A DNA stretch of 64,000 bases. Origin: Alitta virens. Its lineage: Eukaryota > Annelida > Polychaeta > Phyllodocida > Nereididae. The DNA is taken from assembly GCA_932294295.1 (NCBI GenBank), contig OW028579.1:6966370-7030369 (forward strand). Direction: 5' to 3'. A program made the translations under genes and the position numbers. How positions within the stretch are numbered: position 1 is the first letter of the stretch; every line of letters starts with the position of its first letter. This document shows, piece by piece, positions 52,399-64,000 of the stretch. Under the pieces are notes generated by a model. That model saw only the letters and a list, made by a program, of their open reading frames with translations, did not search any database and was not told the origin of the DNA.

Positions 52399-53501
52399 GA
52401 CATAGCTTACTTCCACACCATTTGATTTTATACTTATACAATGATACCAACCTGCGCACAAGCTAAAGCAGTTTGACATTGCACAAAGGTTCATGTGCAA
52501 CTACCTTATGTGTGCTTCTTGGCTGAATTTGCCATAACATTTTATTGATTTAAAGAAACAACGCTACCAGATGGCTGCCCAATTGGCCAAAGTTGGCCTG
52601 GTGTTGTTGTCATTGGCTTAATGTAGGACGCACATTGAGCCATTGACAACAAAATCAGTTCAACAGCGGCTCTATTTGGCATGCAATGAAGGTAAAGTGA
52701 CTTTGGATCTTTACATATTGCGACTTGAGCTTCATGCATTGCTTGGAAATCACACACAAACAAAAGTGATTGGGCATGGGTAGCATACAAGAAAAGGTGT
52801 CCCGTGACTCCCAACATAGTCATGTGTGATATGTTGCAAAATTTGTATGGCAAGTAAATTTGAAGCTTTGATAATCTAACTGACAATTTTATGGTTTTTA
52901 TTTGGACTTCCCAATCAGATTTTTGACATACAGAATGCAAAAACAACCTGTGCACAAGCTGATGTAGCTTGACATAATACACAAATGTATACAAATATCT
53001 AAATCATCAAAGTGCCTTCCATGACATTTGACTGAATCTGCCAAAACTTATATTGATTGAAGTAACTTCCAGACTATCTAATTTTAGACTTATAGAATAA
53101 TACCAAGCTTCACACAAGCAAATACAGTTTGACATTGCACAAAAGCTCATATGCAATTACCAGAATGTGTGCTTCCTGAATGTATCTGCCATAACTTTTA
53201 TTGATTTGAAATAATGACGCTGCCAGATGGCTGACCAATTTGCAAAATTTGGCCTTGTGTTGCCATCCTTGGATCAATGTCAGGTGCACATCGAGCTTTA
53301 GGTGACAAAAACAGTTCAACAGTGGCTGGATTTGTCATGCCATGTGAAGAGTAACTTAGTATCTTTGCAAATTGCGACTTGGGCCTTATGCATTGCTGAA
53401 AATTCATGCAAAACATGTGATTTGGCTTGGGTGACTCACCAGGAACAATGGCATAGTCATGTGCTATGTAGAACAATTTGCATGGCATAGGATGTAGATT
53501 G
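52399..53501. repeat. Satellite unit 49 (1,103 bp)
   Basis: Counterpart of unit 11 at offset 41,368, sharing GTAGGACGC and AAAATTCATG. Confidence 0.95.
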
Positions 53502-54604
53502 GACATAGCTTACTTCCACACCATTTGATTTTATACTTATACAATGATACCAACCTGCGCACAAGCTAAAGCAGTTTGACATTGCACAAAGGTTCATGTG
53601 CAACTACCTTATGTGTGCTTCTTGGCTGAATTTGCCATAACATTTTATTGATTTAAAGAAACAACGCTACCAGATGGCTGCCCAATTGGCCAAAGTTGGC
53701 CTGGTGTTGTTGTCATTGGCTTAATGTAGGGCGCACATTGAGCCATTGACAACAAAATCAGTTCAACAGCGGCTCTATTTGGCATGCAATGAAGGTAAAG
53801 TGACTTTGGATCTTTACATATTGCGACTTGAGCTTCATGCATTGCTTGGAAATCACACACAAACAAAAGTGATTGGGCATGGGTAGCATACAAGAAAAGG
53901 TGTCCCGTGACTCCCAACATAGTCATGTGTGATATGTTGCAAAATTTGTATGGCAAGTAAATTTGAAGCTTTGATAATCTAACTGCCAATTTTATGGTTT
54001 TTATTTGGACTTCCCAATCAGATTTTTGACATACAGAATGCAAAAACAACCTGTGCACAAGCTAATGTAGCTTGACATAATACAAAAATGTATACAAATA
54101 TCTAAATCATCAAAGTGCCTTCCATGACATTTGACTGAATCTGCCATAACTTATATTGATTGAAGTAACTTCCAGACTATCTAATTTTAGACTTATAGAA
54201 TAATACCAAGATGCACACAAGCAAATACAGTTTGACATTGCACAAAAGCTCATATGCAATTACCAGAATGTGTGCTTCCTGAATGTATCCGCCATAACTT
54301 TTATTGATTTGAAATAATGACGCTGCCAGATGGCTGACCAATTTGCAAAATTTGGCCTTGTGTTGCCATCCTAGGATCAATGTCAGGTGCACATCGAGCT
54401 TTAGGTGACAAAAACAGTTCAACAGTGGCTGGATTTGTCATGCCATGTGAAGAGTAACTTAGGATCTTTGCAAATTGCGACTTGGGCCTTATGCATTGCC
54501 GAAAAGTCATGCAAAACATGTGATTTGGCTTGGGTGACTCACCAGGAACAATGGCATAGTCATGTGCTATGTAGAACAATTTGTATGGCATAGGATGTAG
54601 ATTG
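53502..54604. repeat. Satellite unit 50 (1,103 bp)
   Basis: Counterpart of unit 12 at offset 41,368, with GGCATAGG (T at 54,591) rather than GGCAGAGG. Confidence 0.95.
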
Positions 54605-55707
54605 GACATAGCTTACTTCCACACCATTTGATTTTATACTTATACAATGATACCAACCTGCGCACAAGCTAAAGCAGTTTGACATTGCACAAAGGTTCAT
54701 GTGCAACTACCTTATGTGTGCTTCTTGGCTGAATTTGCCATAACATTTTATTGATTTAAAGAAACAACGCTACCAGATGGCTGCCCAATTGGCCAAAGTT
54801 GGCCTGGTGTTGTTGTCATTGGCTTAATATAGGGCGCACATTGAGCCATTGACAACAAAATCAGTTCAACAGCGGCTCTATTTGGCATGCAATGAAGGTA
54901 AAGTGACTTTGGATCTTTACATATTGCGACTTGAGCTTCATGCATTGCTTGGAAATCACACACAAACAAAAGTGATTGGGCATGGGTAGCATACAAGAAA
55001 AGGTGTCCCGTGACTCCCAACATAGTCATGTGTGATATGTTGCAAAATTTGTATGGCAAGTAAATTTGAAGCTTTGATAATCTAACTGCCAATTTTATGG
55101 TTTTTATTTGGACTTCCCAATCAGATTCTTGACATACAGAATGCAAAAACAACCTGTGCACAAGCTAATGTAGCTTGACATAATACAAAAATGTATACAA
55201 ATATCTAAATCATCAAAGTGCCTTCCATGACATTTGACTGAATCTGCCATAACTTATATTGATTGAAGTAACTTCCAGACTATCTAATTTTAGACTTATA
55301 GAATAATACCAAGATGCACACAAGCAAATACAGTTTGACATTGCACAAAAGCTCATATGCAATTACCAGAATGTGTGCTTCCTGAATGTATCCGCCATAA
55401 CTTTTATTGATTTGAAATAATGACGCTGCCAGATGGCTGACCAATTTGCAAAATTTGGCCTTGTGTTGCCATCCTTGGATCAATGTCAGGTGCACATCGA
55501 GCTTTAGGTGACAAAAACAGTTCAACAGTGGCTGGATTTGTCATGCCATGTGAAGAGTAACTTAGTATCTTTCCAAATTGCGACTTGGGCCTTATGCATT
55601 GCCGAAAACTCATGCAAAACATGTGATTTGGCTTGGGTGACTCACCAGGAACAATGGCATAGTCATGTGCGATGTTGAACAATTTGTATGGCATAGGATG
55701 TAGATTG
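54605..55707. repeat. Satellite unit 51 (1,103 bp), hybrid unit
   Basis: Front is common type without the 2-bp deletion and with GTTGTTGTC, like unit 13 without its insertion. Back part (CTTTCCAAATTG, GCGATGTTG) is like units 18 and 26. Private AATATAGGG (54,829) and CAGATTCTTG (C at 55,128). Confidence 0.95.
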
Positions 55708-56810
55708 GTCATAGCTTACTTCCACACCATTTGATTTTATACTTATACAATGATACCAACCTGCGCACAAGCTAAAGCAGTTTGACATTGCACAAAAGTT
55801 CATGTGCAACTACCTTATGTGTGCTTCTTGGCTGAATTTGCCATAACATTTTATTGATTTAAAGAAACAACGCTACCAGATGGCTGCCCAATTGGCTAAA
55901 GTTGGCCTGGTGTTGCTGTCATTGGCTTAATGTAGGGCGCACATTGAGCCATTGACAACAAAATCAGTTCAACAGTGGCTCTATTTGGCATGCAATGAAG
56001 GTAAAGTGACTTTGGATCTTTACATATTGCGACTTGAGCTTCATGCATTGCTTGGAAGTCACACACAAACAAAAGTGATTGGGCACGGGTAGCATAAAAG
56101 AAAAGGTGTCCCGTGACTCCCAACATAGTCATGTGTGATATGTTGCAAAATTTGTATGGCAAGTAAATTTGTAGCTTTGATAATCTAACTGACAATCTTA
56201 TGGTTTTTATTTGGACTTCCCAATCAGATTTTTGACATACAGAATGCAAAAACAACCTGTGCACAAGCTTATGTAGCTTGACATAATACACAAATGTATA
56301 CAAATATCTAAATCATCAAAGTGCCTTCCATGACATTTGACTGAATCTGCCATAACTTATATTGATTGAAGTAACTTCCAGACTATCTAATTTTAGACTT
56401 TTAGAATAATACCAGGCTTCACACAAGCAAATACAGTTTGACATTGCACAAAAGCTCATATGCAATTACCAGAATGTGTGCTTCCTGAATGTATCCGCCA
56501 TAACTTTTATTGATTTGAAATAATGACGCTGCCAGATGGCTGACCAATTTGCAAAATTTGGCCTTGTGTTGCCATCCTAGGATCAATGTCAGGTGCACAT
56601 CGAGCTTTAGGTGACAAAAACAGTTCAACAGTGGCTGGATTTGTCATGCCATGTGAAGAGTAACTTAGGATCTTTGCAAATTGCGACTTGGGCCTTATGC
56701 ATTGCCGAAAAGTCATGCAAAACATGTGATTTGGCTTGGGTGACTCACCAGGAACAATGGCATAGTCATGTGCTATGTAGAACAAATTGTATGGCATAGG
56801 ATGTAGATTG
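55708..56810. repeat. Satellite unit 52 (1,103 bp)
   Basis: Third copy of the unit 19/27 type (GTCATAG, GCACGGG, TTTGTAGCTTTG, CCAGGCTTC, ACAAATTGTATGG). Confidence 0.95.
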
Positions 56811-57913
56811 GACATAGCTTACTTCCACACCATTTGATTTTATACTTATACAATGATACCAACCTGCGCACAAGCTAAAGCAGTTTGACATTGCACAAAG
56901 GTTCATGTGCAACTACCTTATGTGTGCTTCTTGGCTGAATTTGCCATAACATTTTATTGATTTAAAGAAACAACGCTACCAGATGGCTGCCCAATTGGCC
57001 AAAGTTGGCCTGGTGTTGTTGTCATTGGCTTAATGTAGGGCGCACATTGAGCCATTGACAACAAAATCAGTTCAACAGCGGCTCTATTTGGCATGCAATG
57101 AAGGTAAAGTGACTTTGGATCTTTACATATTGCGACTTGAGCTTCATGCATTGCTTGGAAATCACACACAAACAAAAGTGATTGGGCATGGGTAGCATAC
57201 AAGAAAAGGTGTCCCGTGACTCCCAACATAGTCATGTGTGATATGTTGCAAAATTTGTATGGCAAGTAAATTTGAAGCTTTGATAATCTAACTGCCAATT
57301 TTATGGTTTTTATTTGGACTTCCCAATCAGATTTTTGACATACAGAATGCAAAAACAACCTGTGCACAAGCTAATGTAGCTTGACATAATACAAAAATGT
57401 ATACAAATATCTAAATCATCAAAGTGCCTTCCATGACATTTGACTGAATCTGCCATAACTTATATTGATTGAAGTAACTTCCAGACTATCTAATTTTAGA
57501 CTTATAGAATAATACCAAGATGCACACAAGCAAATACAGTTTGACATTGCACAAAAGCTCATATGCAATTACCAGAATGTGTGCTTCCTGAATGTATCCG
57601 CCATAACTTTTATTGATTTGAAATAATGACGCTGCCAGATGGCTGACCAATTTGCAAAATTTGGCCTTGTGTTGCCATCCTTGGATCAATGTCAGGTGCA
57701 CATCGAGCTTTAGATGACAAAAACAGTTCAACAGTGGCTGGATTTGTCATGCCATGTGAAGAGTAACTTAGGATCTTTGCAAATTGCGAATTGGGCCTTA
57801 TGCATTGCCGAAAAGTCATGCAAAACATGTGATTTGGCTTGGGTGACTCACCAGGAACAATCGCATAGTCATGTGCTATGTAGAACAATTTGTATGGCAT
57901 AGGATGTAGATTG
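56811..57913. repeat. Satellite unit 53 (1,103 bp)
   Basis: Copy of unit 28 at offset 27,033 (AAAATGTATAC, TTAGATGAC, CAATCGCATAG), so it groups with unit 28 rather than unit 20. Confidence 0.95.
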
Positions 57914-59016
57914 GTCATAGCCTACTTCCACACCATTTGATTTTATACTTATACAATGATACCAACCTGCGCACAAGCTAAAGCAGTTTGACATTGCACA
58001 AAAGTTCATGTGCAACTACCTTATGTGTGCTTCTTGGCTGAATTTGCCATACCATTTTATTGATTTAAAGAAACAACGCTACCAGATGGCTGCCCAATTG
58101 GCTCAAGTTGGCCTGGTGTTGCTGTCATTGGCTTAATGTAGGGCGCACATTGAGCCATTGACAACAAAATCAGTTCAACAGTGGCTCTATTTGGCATGCA
58201 ATGAAGGTAAAGTGACTTTGGATCTTTACATATTGCGACTTGAGCTTCATGCATTGCTTGGAAGTCACACACAAACAAAAGTGATTGGGCATGGGTAGCA
58301 TAAAAGAAATAGTGTCCCGTGACTCCCAACATAGTCATGTGCGATATGTTGCAAAATTTGTATGGCAAGTAAATTTGAAGCTTTGATAATCTAACTGCCA
58401 ATTTTATGGTTTTTATTTGGACTTCCCAATCAGATTTTTTACATACAGAATGCAAAAACAACCTGTGCACAAGCTGATGTAGCTTGACATAATACACAAA
58501 TGTATACAAATATCTAAATCATCAAAGTGCCTTCCATGACATTTGACTGAATCTGCCAAAACTTATATTGATTGAAGTAACTTCCAGACTATCTAATTTT
58601 AGACTTTTAGAATAATACCAAGCTTCACACAAGCAAATACAGTTTGACATTGCACAAAAGCTCATATGCAATTACCAGAATGTGTGCTTCCTGAATGTAT
58701 CTGCCATAACTTTTATTGATTTGAAATAATGACGCTGCCAGATGGCTGACCAATTTGCAAAATTTGGCCTTGTGTTGCCATCCTTGGATCAATGTCAGGT
58801 GCACATCCAGCTTTAGGTGACAAAAACAGTTCAACAGTGGCTGGATTTGTCATGCCATGTGAAGAGTAACTTAGTATCTTTGCAAATTGCGACTTGGGCC
58901 TTATGCATTGCCGAAAACTCATGCAAAACATGTGATTTGGCTTGGGTGACTCACCAGGAACAATGGCATAGTCATGTGCTATGTAGAACAATTTGTATGG
59001 CATAGGATGTAGATTG
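57914..59016. repeat. Satellite unit 54 (1,103 bp)
   Basis: Copy of unit 29 at offset 27,033, sharing GCCATACCATTTT, TTTTTTACAT and CATCCAGC. Confidence 0.95.
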
Positions 59017-60117
59017 GACATAGCTTACTTCCACACCATTTGATTTTATACTTATACAATGATACCAACCTGCGCACAAGCTAAAGCAGTTTGACATTGC
59101 ACAAAGGTTCATGTGCAACTATTATGTGTGCTTCTTGGCTGAATTTGCCATAACATTTTATTGATTTAAAGAAACAATGCTACCAGATGGCTGCCCAATT
59201 GGCTAAAGTTGGCCTGGTGTTGCTGTCATTGGCTTAATGTAGGGCGCACATTGAGCCATTGACAACAAAATCAGTTCAACAGTGGCTCTATTTGGCATGC
59301 AATGAAGGTAAAGTGACTTTGGATCTTTACATATTGCGACTTGAGCTTCATGCATTGCTTGGAAGTCACACACAAACAAAAGTTATTGGGCACGGGTAGC
59401 ATAAAAGAAAAGGTGTCCCGTGACTCCCAACATAGTCATGTGTGATATGTTGCAAAATTTGTATGGCAAGTAAATTTGTAGCTTTGATAATCTAACTGAC
59501 AATCTTATGGTTTTTATTTGGACTTCCCAATCAGATTTTTGACATACAGAATGCAAAAACAACCTGTGCACAAGCTTATGTAGCTTGACATAATACAAAA
59601 ATGTATACAAATATCTAGATCATCAAAGTGCCTTCCATGACATTTGACTGAATCTGCCATAACTTATATTGATTGAAGTAACTTCCAGACTATCTAATTT
59701 TAGACTTTTAGAATAATACCAGGCTTCACACAAGCAAATACAGTTTGACATTGCACAAAAGCTCATATGCAATTACCAGAATGTGTGCTTCCTGAATGCA
59801 TCTGCCATAACTTTTATTGATTTGAAATAATGACGCTGCCAGATGGCTGACCAATCTGCAAAATTTGGCCTTGTGTTGCCATCCTTGGATCAATGTCAGG
59901 TGCACATCGAGCTTTAGGTGACAAAAACAGTTCAACAGTGGCTGGATTTGTCATGCCATGTGAAGAGTAACTTAGTATCTTTGCAAATTGCGACTTGGGC
60001 CTTATGCATTGCCGAAAACTCATGCAAAACATGTGATTTGGCTTGGGTGACTCACCAGGAACAATGGCATAGTCATGTGCTATGTAGAACAATTTGTATG
60101 GCATAGGATGTAGATTG
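59017..60117. repeat. Satellite unit 55 (1,101 bp)
   Basis: Copy of unit 30 at offset 27,033 (AAGTTATTGGG, ATCTAGATC, GAATGCATCTGCC), except TTTGTAGC near 59,478. Confidence 0.95.
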
Positions 60118-61218
60118 GACATAGCTTACTTCCACACCATTTGATTTTATACTTATACAATGATACCAACCTGCGCACAAGCTAAAGCAGTTTGACATTG
60201 CACAAAGGTTCATGTGCAACTATTATGTGTGCTTCTTGGCTGAATTTGCCATAACATTTTATTGATTTAAAGAAACAACGCTACCAGATGGCTGCCCAAT
60301 TGGCCAAAGTTGGCCTGGTGTTGCTGTCATTGGCTTAATGCTGGGTGCACATTGAGCCATTGACAACAAAATCAGTTCAACAGTGGCTCTATTTGGCATG
60401 CAATGAAGGTAAAGTGACTTTGGATCTTTACATATTGCGACTTGAGCTTCATGCATTGCTTGGAAATCACACACAAACAAAAGTGATTGGGCATGGGTAG
60501 CATACAAGAAAAGGTGTCCCGTGACTCCCAACATAGTCATGTGTGATATGTTGCAAAATTTGTATGGCAAGTAAATTTGAAGCTTTGATAATCTAACTGC
60601 CAATTTTATGGTTTTTATTTGGACTTCCCAATCAGATTTTTGACATACAGAATGCAAAAACAACCTGTGCACAAGCTAATGTAGCTTGACATAATACAAA
60701 AATGTATACAAATATCTAAATCATCAAAGAGCCTTCCATGACATTTGACTGAATCTGCCATAACTTATATTGATTGAAGTAACTTCCAGACTATCTAATT
60801 TTAGACTTATAGAATAATACCAAGATGCACACAAGCAAATACAGTTTGACATTGCACAAAAGCTCATATGCAATTACCAGAATGTGTGCTTCCTGAATGT
60901 ATCCGCCATAACTTTTATTGATTTGAAATAATGACGCTGCCAGATGGCTGACCAATTTGCAAAATTTGGACTTGTGTTGCCATCCTTGGATCAATGTCAG
61001 GTGCACATCGAGCTTTAGATGACAAAAACAGTTCAACAGTGGCTGGATTTGTCATGCCATGTGAAGAGTAACTTAGGATCTTTGCAAATTGTGAATTGGG
61101 CCTTATGCATTGCCGAAAAGTCATGCAAAACATGTGATTTGGCTTGGGTGACTCACCAGGAACAATGGCATAGTCATGTGCGATGTTGAACAATTTGTAT
61201 GGCATAGGATGTAGATTG
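60118..61218. repeat. Satellite unit 56 (1,101 bp)
   Basis: Copy of unit 31 at offset 27,033 (AATGCTGGGTGCAC, AAAGAGCC, TTTGGACTTG) but with the paired variant GCGATGTTG near 61,180. Confidence 0.95.
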
Positions 61219-62321
61219 GTCATAGCTTACTTCCACACCATTTGATTTTATACTTATACAATGATACCAACCTGCGCACAAGCTAAAGCAGTTTGACATT
61301 GCACAAAAGTTCATGTGCAACTACCTTATGTGTGCTTCTTGGCTGAATTTGCCATAACATTTTATTGATTTAAAGAAACAATGCTACCAGATGGCTGCCC
61401 AATTGGCTAAAGTTGGCCTGGTGTTGCTGTCATTGGCTTAATGTAGGGCGCACATTGAGCCATTGACAACAAAATCAGTTCAACAGTGGCTCTATTTGGC
61501 ATGCAATGAAGGTAAAGTGACTTTGGATCTTTACATATTGCGACTTGAGCTTCATGCATTGCTTGGAAGTCACACACAAACAAAAGTGATTGGGCATGGG
61601 TAGCATAAAAGAAAAGGTGTCCCGTGACCCCCAACATAGTCATGTGTGATATGTTGCAAAATTTGTATGGCAAGTAAATTTGAAGCTTTGATAATCTAAC
61701 TGACAATCTTATGGTTTTTATTTGGACTTCCCAATCAGATTTTTGACATACAGAATGCAAAAACAACCTGTGCACAAGCTGATGTAGCTTGACATAATAC
61801 ACAAATGTATACAAATATCTAAATCACCAAAGTGCCTTCCATGACATTTGACTGAATCTGCCATAACTTATATTGATTGAAGTAACTTCCAGACTATCTA
61901 ATTTTAGACCTATAGAATAATACCAAGATGCACACAAGCAAATACAGTTTGACATTGCACAAAAGCTCATATGCAATTACCAGAATGTGTGCTTCCTGAA
62001 TGTATCTGCCATAACTTTTATTGATTTGAAATAATGACGCTGCCAGATGGCTGACCAATTTGCAAAATTTGGCCTTGTGTTGCCATCCTTGGATCAATGT
62101 CAGGTGCACATCGAGCTTTAGGTGACAAAAACAGTTCAACAGTGGCTGGATTTGTCATGCCATGTGAAGAGTAACTTAGTATCTTTGCAAATTGCGACTT
62201 GGGCCTTATGCATTGCCGAAAACTCATGCAAAACATGTGATTTGGCTTGGGTGACTCACCAGGAACAATGGCATAGTCATGTGCTATGTAGAACAATTTG
62301 TATGGCATAGGATGTAGATTG
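61219..62321. repeat. Satellite unit 57 (1,103 bp)
   Basis: Copy of unit 32 at offset 27,033 (GTGACCCCCAAC, ATCACCAAAG, GACCTATAG). Confidence 0.95.
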
Positions 62322-63422
62322 GACATAGCTTACTTCCACACCATTTGATTTTATACTTATACAATGATACCAACCTGCGCACAAGCTAAAGCAGTTTGCA
62401 ATTGCACAAAGGTTCATGTGCAACTATTATGTGTGCTTCTTGGCTGAATTTGCCATAACATTTTATTGATTGAAAGAAACAACGCTACCAGATGGCTGCC
62501 CAATTGGCTAAAGTTGGCCTGGTGTTGCTGTCATTGGCTTAATGTAGGGCGCACATTGAGCCATTGACAACAAAATCAGTTCAACAGTGGCTCTATTTGG
62601 CATGCAATGAAGGTAAAGTGACTTTGGATCTTTACATATTGCGACTTGAGCTTCATGCATTGCTTGGAAGTCACACACAAACAAAAGTTATTGGGCACGG
62701 GTAGCATAAAAGAAAAGGTGTCCCGTGACTCCCAACATAGTCATGTGTGATATGTTGCAAAATTTGTATGGCAAGTAAATTTGTAGCTTTGATAATCTAA
62801 CTGACAATCTTATGGTTTTTATTTGGACTTCGCAATCAGATTTTTGACATACAGAATGCAAAAACAACCTGTGCACAAGCTTATGTAGCTTGACATAATA
62901 CACAAATGTATACAAATATCTAAATCAACAAAGTGCCTTCCATGACATTTGACTGAATCTGCCATAACTTATATTGATTGAAGTAACTTCCAGACTATCT
63001 AATTTTAGACTTTTAGAATAATACCAGGCTTCACACAAGCAAATACAGTTTGACATTGCACAAAAGCTCATATGCAATTACCAGAATGTGTGCTTCCTGA
63101 ATGTATCTGCCATAACTTTTATTGATTTGAAATAATGACGCTGCCAGATGGCTGACCAATCTGCAAAATTTGGCCTTGTGTTGCCATCCTTGGATCAATG
63201 TCAGGTGCACATCGAGCTTTAGGTGACAAAAACAGTTCAACAGTGGCTGGATTTGTCATGCCATGTGAAGAGTAACTTAGTATCTTTGCAAATTGCGACT
63301 TGGGCCTTATGCATTGCCGAAAACTCATGCAAAACATGTGATTTGGCTTGGGTGACTCACCAGGAACAATGGCATAGTCATGTGCTATGTAGAACAATTT
63401 GTATGGCATAGGATGTAGATTG
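62322..63422. repeat. Satellite unit 58 (1,101 bp)
   Basis: Copy of unit 33 at offset 27,033 (TTTGCAATTGCAC, ATCAACAAAG) with ATTGAAAGAAAC near 62,471 and CTTCGCAATC near 62,832 as differences. Confidence 0.95.
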
Positions 63423-64000
63423 GACATAGCTTACTTCCACACCATTTGATTTTATACTTATACAATGATACCAACCTGCGCACAAGCTAAAGCAGTTTGA
63501 CATTGCACAAAGGTTCATGTGCAACTATTATGTGTGCTTCTTGGCTGAATTTGCCATAACATTTTATTGATTTAAAGAAACAACGCTACCAGATGGCTGC
63601 CCAATTGGCCAAAGTTGGCCTGGTGTTGCTGTCATTGGCTTAATGCTGGGCGCACATTGAGCCATTGACAACAAAATCAGTTCAACAGTGGCTCTATTTG
63701 GCATGCAATGAAGGTAAAGTGACTTTGGATCTTTACATATTGCGACTTGAGCTTCATGCATTGCTTGGAAATTACACACAAACAAAAGTGATTGGGCATG
63801 GGTAGCATACAAGAAAAGGTGTCCCGTGACTCCCAACATAGTCATGTGTGATATGTTGCAAAATTTGTATGGCAAGTAAATTTGAAGCTTTGATAATCTA
63901 ACTGCCAATTTTATGGTTTTTATTTGGACTTCCCAATCAGATTTTTGACATACAGAATGCAAAAACAACCTGTGCACAAGCTAATGTAGCTTGACATAAT
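63423..64000. repeat. Satellite unit 59, cut off by the window end (578 bp seen)
   Basis: C tail, all of segment A and the first bases of B. Matches unit 34 at offset 27,033, including CAACTATTATG, AATGCTGGGCGCAC and GGAAATTACAC. The array continues past the window. Confidence 0.95.

Larger units (their letters stand above)
50735..54590. repeat. Block matching 9,367-13,222 (offset 41,368 bp)
   Basis: Starts exactly at the abnormal junction of the 570-bp unit and ends inside unit 50/51. A few substitutions separate the copies, among them those near 9,604/50,972, 10,266/51,634 and 13,223/54,591. Confidence 0.85.
1..64000. repeat. Tandem satellite array, ~1,103-bp unit, 58 complete units plus a partial 59th
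   Basis: The same ~1.1-kb sequence recurs head-to-tail through the whole window, always in the same orientation and without any inserted unrelated DNA. I phased units on the G of the recurring GACATAG (or GTCATAG) that follows GTAGATTG, which puts the first unit exactly at base 1. Units differ by scattered substitutions and a few 1-4 bp indels. A CATATG site (750-755 in unit 1) appears once per unit. No edge of the array is seen, so its full size is unknown. The family is not one I can name. Such arrays are known from centromeric, subtelomeric and other heterochromatin of eukaryotes, and any structural role here is inference. Confidence 0.99.
54832..64000. repeat. Block matching 27,799-36,967 (offset 27,033 bp)
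   Basis: About 9.2 kb of near identity running off the window. Differences noticed: 55,128, near 59,478, two near 61,180 and one each near 62,471 and 62,832. It groups with the second 8,820-bp copy (G at the 30,366 site), not the first. Confidence 0.9.

Noticed and set aside
1..64000. CRISPR array
   Set aside because: Repeats are kilobase-long and contiguous without unique spacers, and no cas genes are present.
1..64000. rDNA or other tandem gene cluster, or tandem LTR elements
   Set aside because: No rRNA- or tRNA-like conserved sequence, no reverse transcriptase or integrase frames, no terminal TG...CA repeats bounding the units and no target-site duplications.

Overview
The whole window is one uninterrupted tandem satellite array. 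No gene, RNA gene, transposon, CRISPR or unique flanking sequence is visible. A unit of about 1,103 bp repeats head-to-tail in one orientation from base 1 to base 64,000. There are 58 units wholly inside the window plus 578 bases of a 59th. Most units are 1,103 bp. Twelve carry a shared 2-bp deletion; the eleven complete ones are 1,101 bp and the twelfth is the cut-off last unit. One unit is 1,107 bp (4-bp duplication), one is 1,102 bp and one is a 570-bp remnant. Open reading frames recur only because the unit recurs. They overlap on both strands, are broken by stops and indels in many units and resemble no protein I know.

Organism: long homogeneous satellite DNA with kilobase units and layered higher-order duplication is a eukaryotic feature, typical of centromeric, pericentromeric, subtelomeric or sex-chromosome heterochromatin. 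Many unit-to-unit differences are C/T or G/A changes at CpG sites, which suggests a host that methylates cytosine. I lean towards a plant, partly from the AT-rich, CATAACTTTT-containing texture seen in many plant satellites, but this is weak inference and I do not recognise the family.

Level 1 (inside the unit): the unit is itself a degenerate trimer. Segment A (76-571 in unit 1, 496 bp) and segment C (732-1178, 447 bp) are diverged copies of one ancestral ~450-bp repeat. Segment B (572-731, 160 bp) is a third copy that kept only its head and tail. Level 2 (units): single-base variants sort units into recurring types. Level 3 (blocks): multi-unit blocks were copied. Units 1-3 are repeated as units 4-6 (offset 3,309). 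An 8,820-bp, eight-unit block at 13,983-22,802 is repeated directly at 22,803-31,622. Units 30-32 are related to units 33-35 (offset 3,305). Unit 37 with its flank is related to unit 40 (offset 3,309). Units 44-46 are almost identical neighbours. The right end is a mosaic: 50,735-54,590 matches 9,367-13,222 (offset 41,368), and about 54,832-64,000 matches 27,799-36,967 (offset 27,033).

The window records satellite evolution by unequal exchange or break-induced copying. The best marked scar is the abnormal junction at 50,726-50,735, where a 533-bp-shorter unit joins two unrelated parts of the array.
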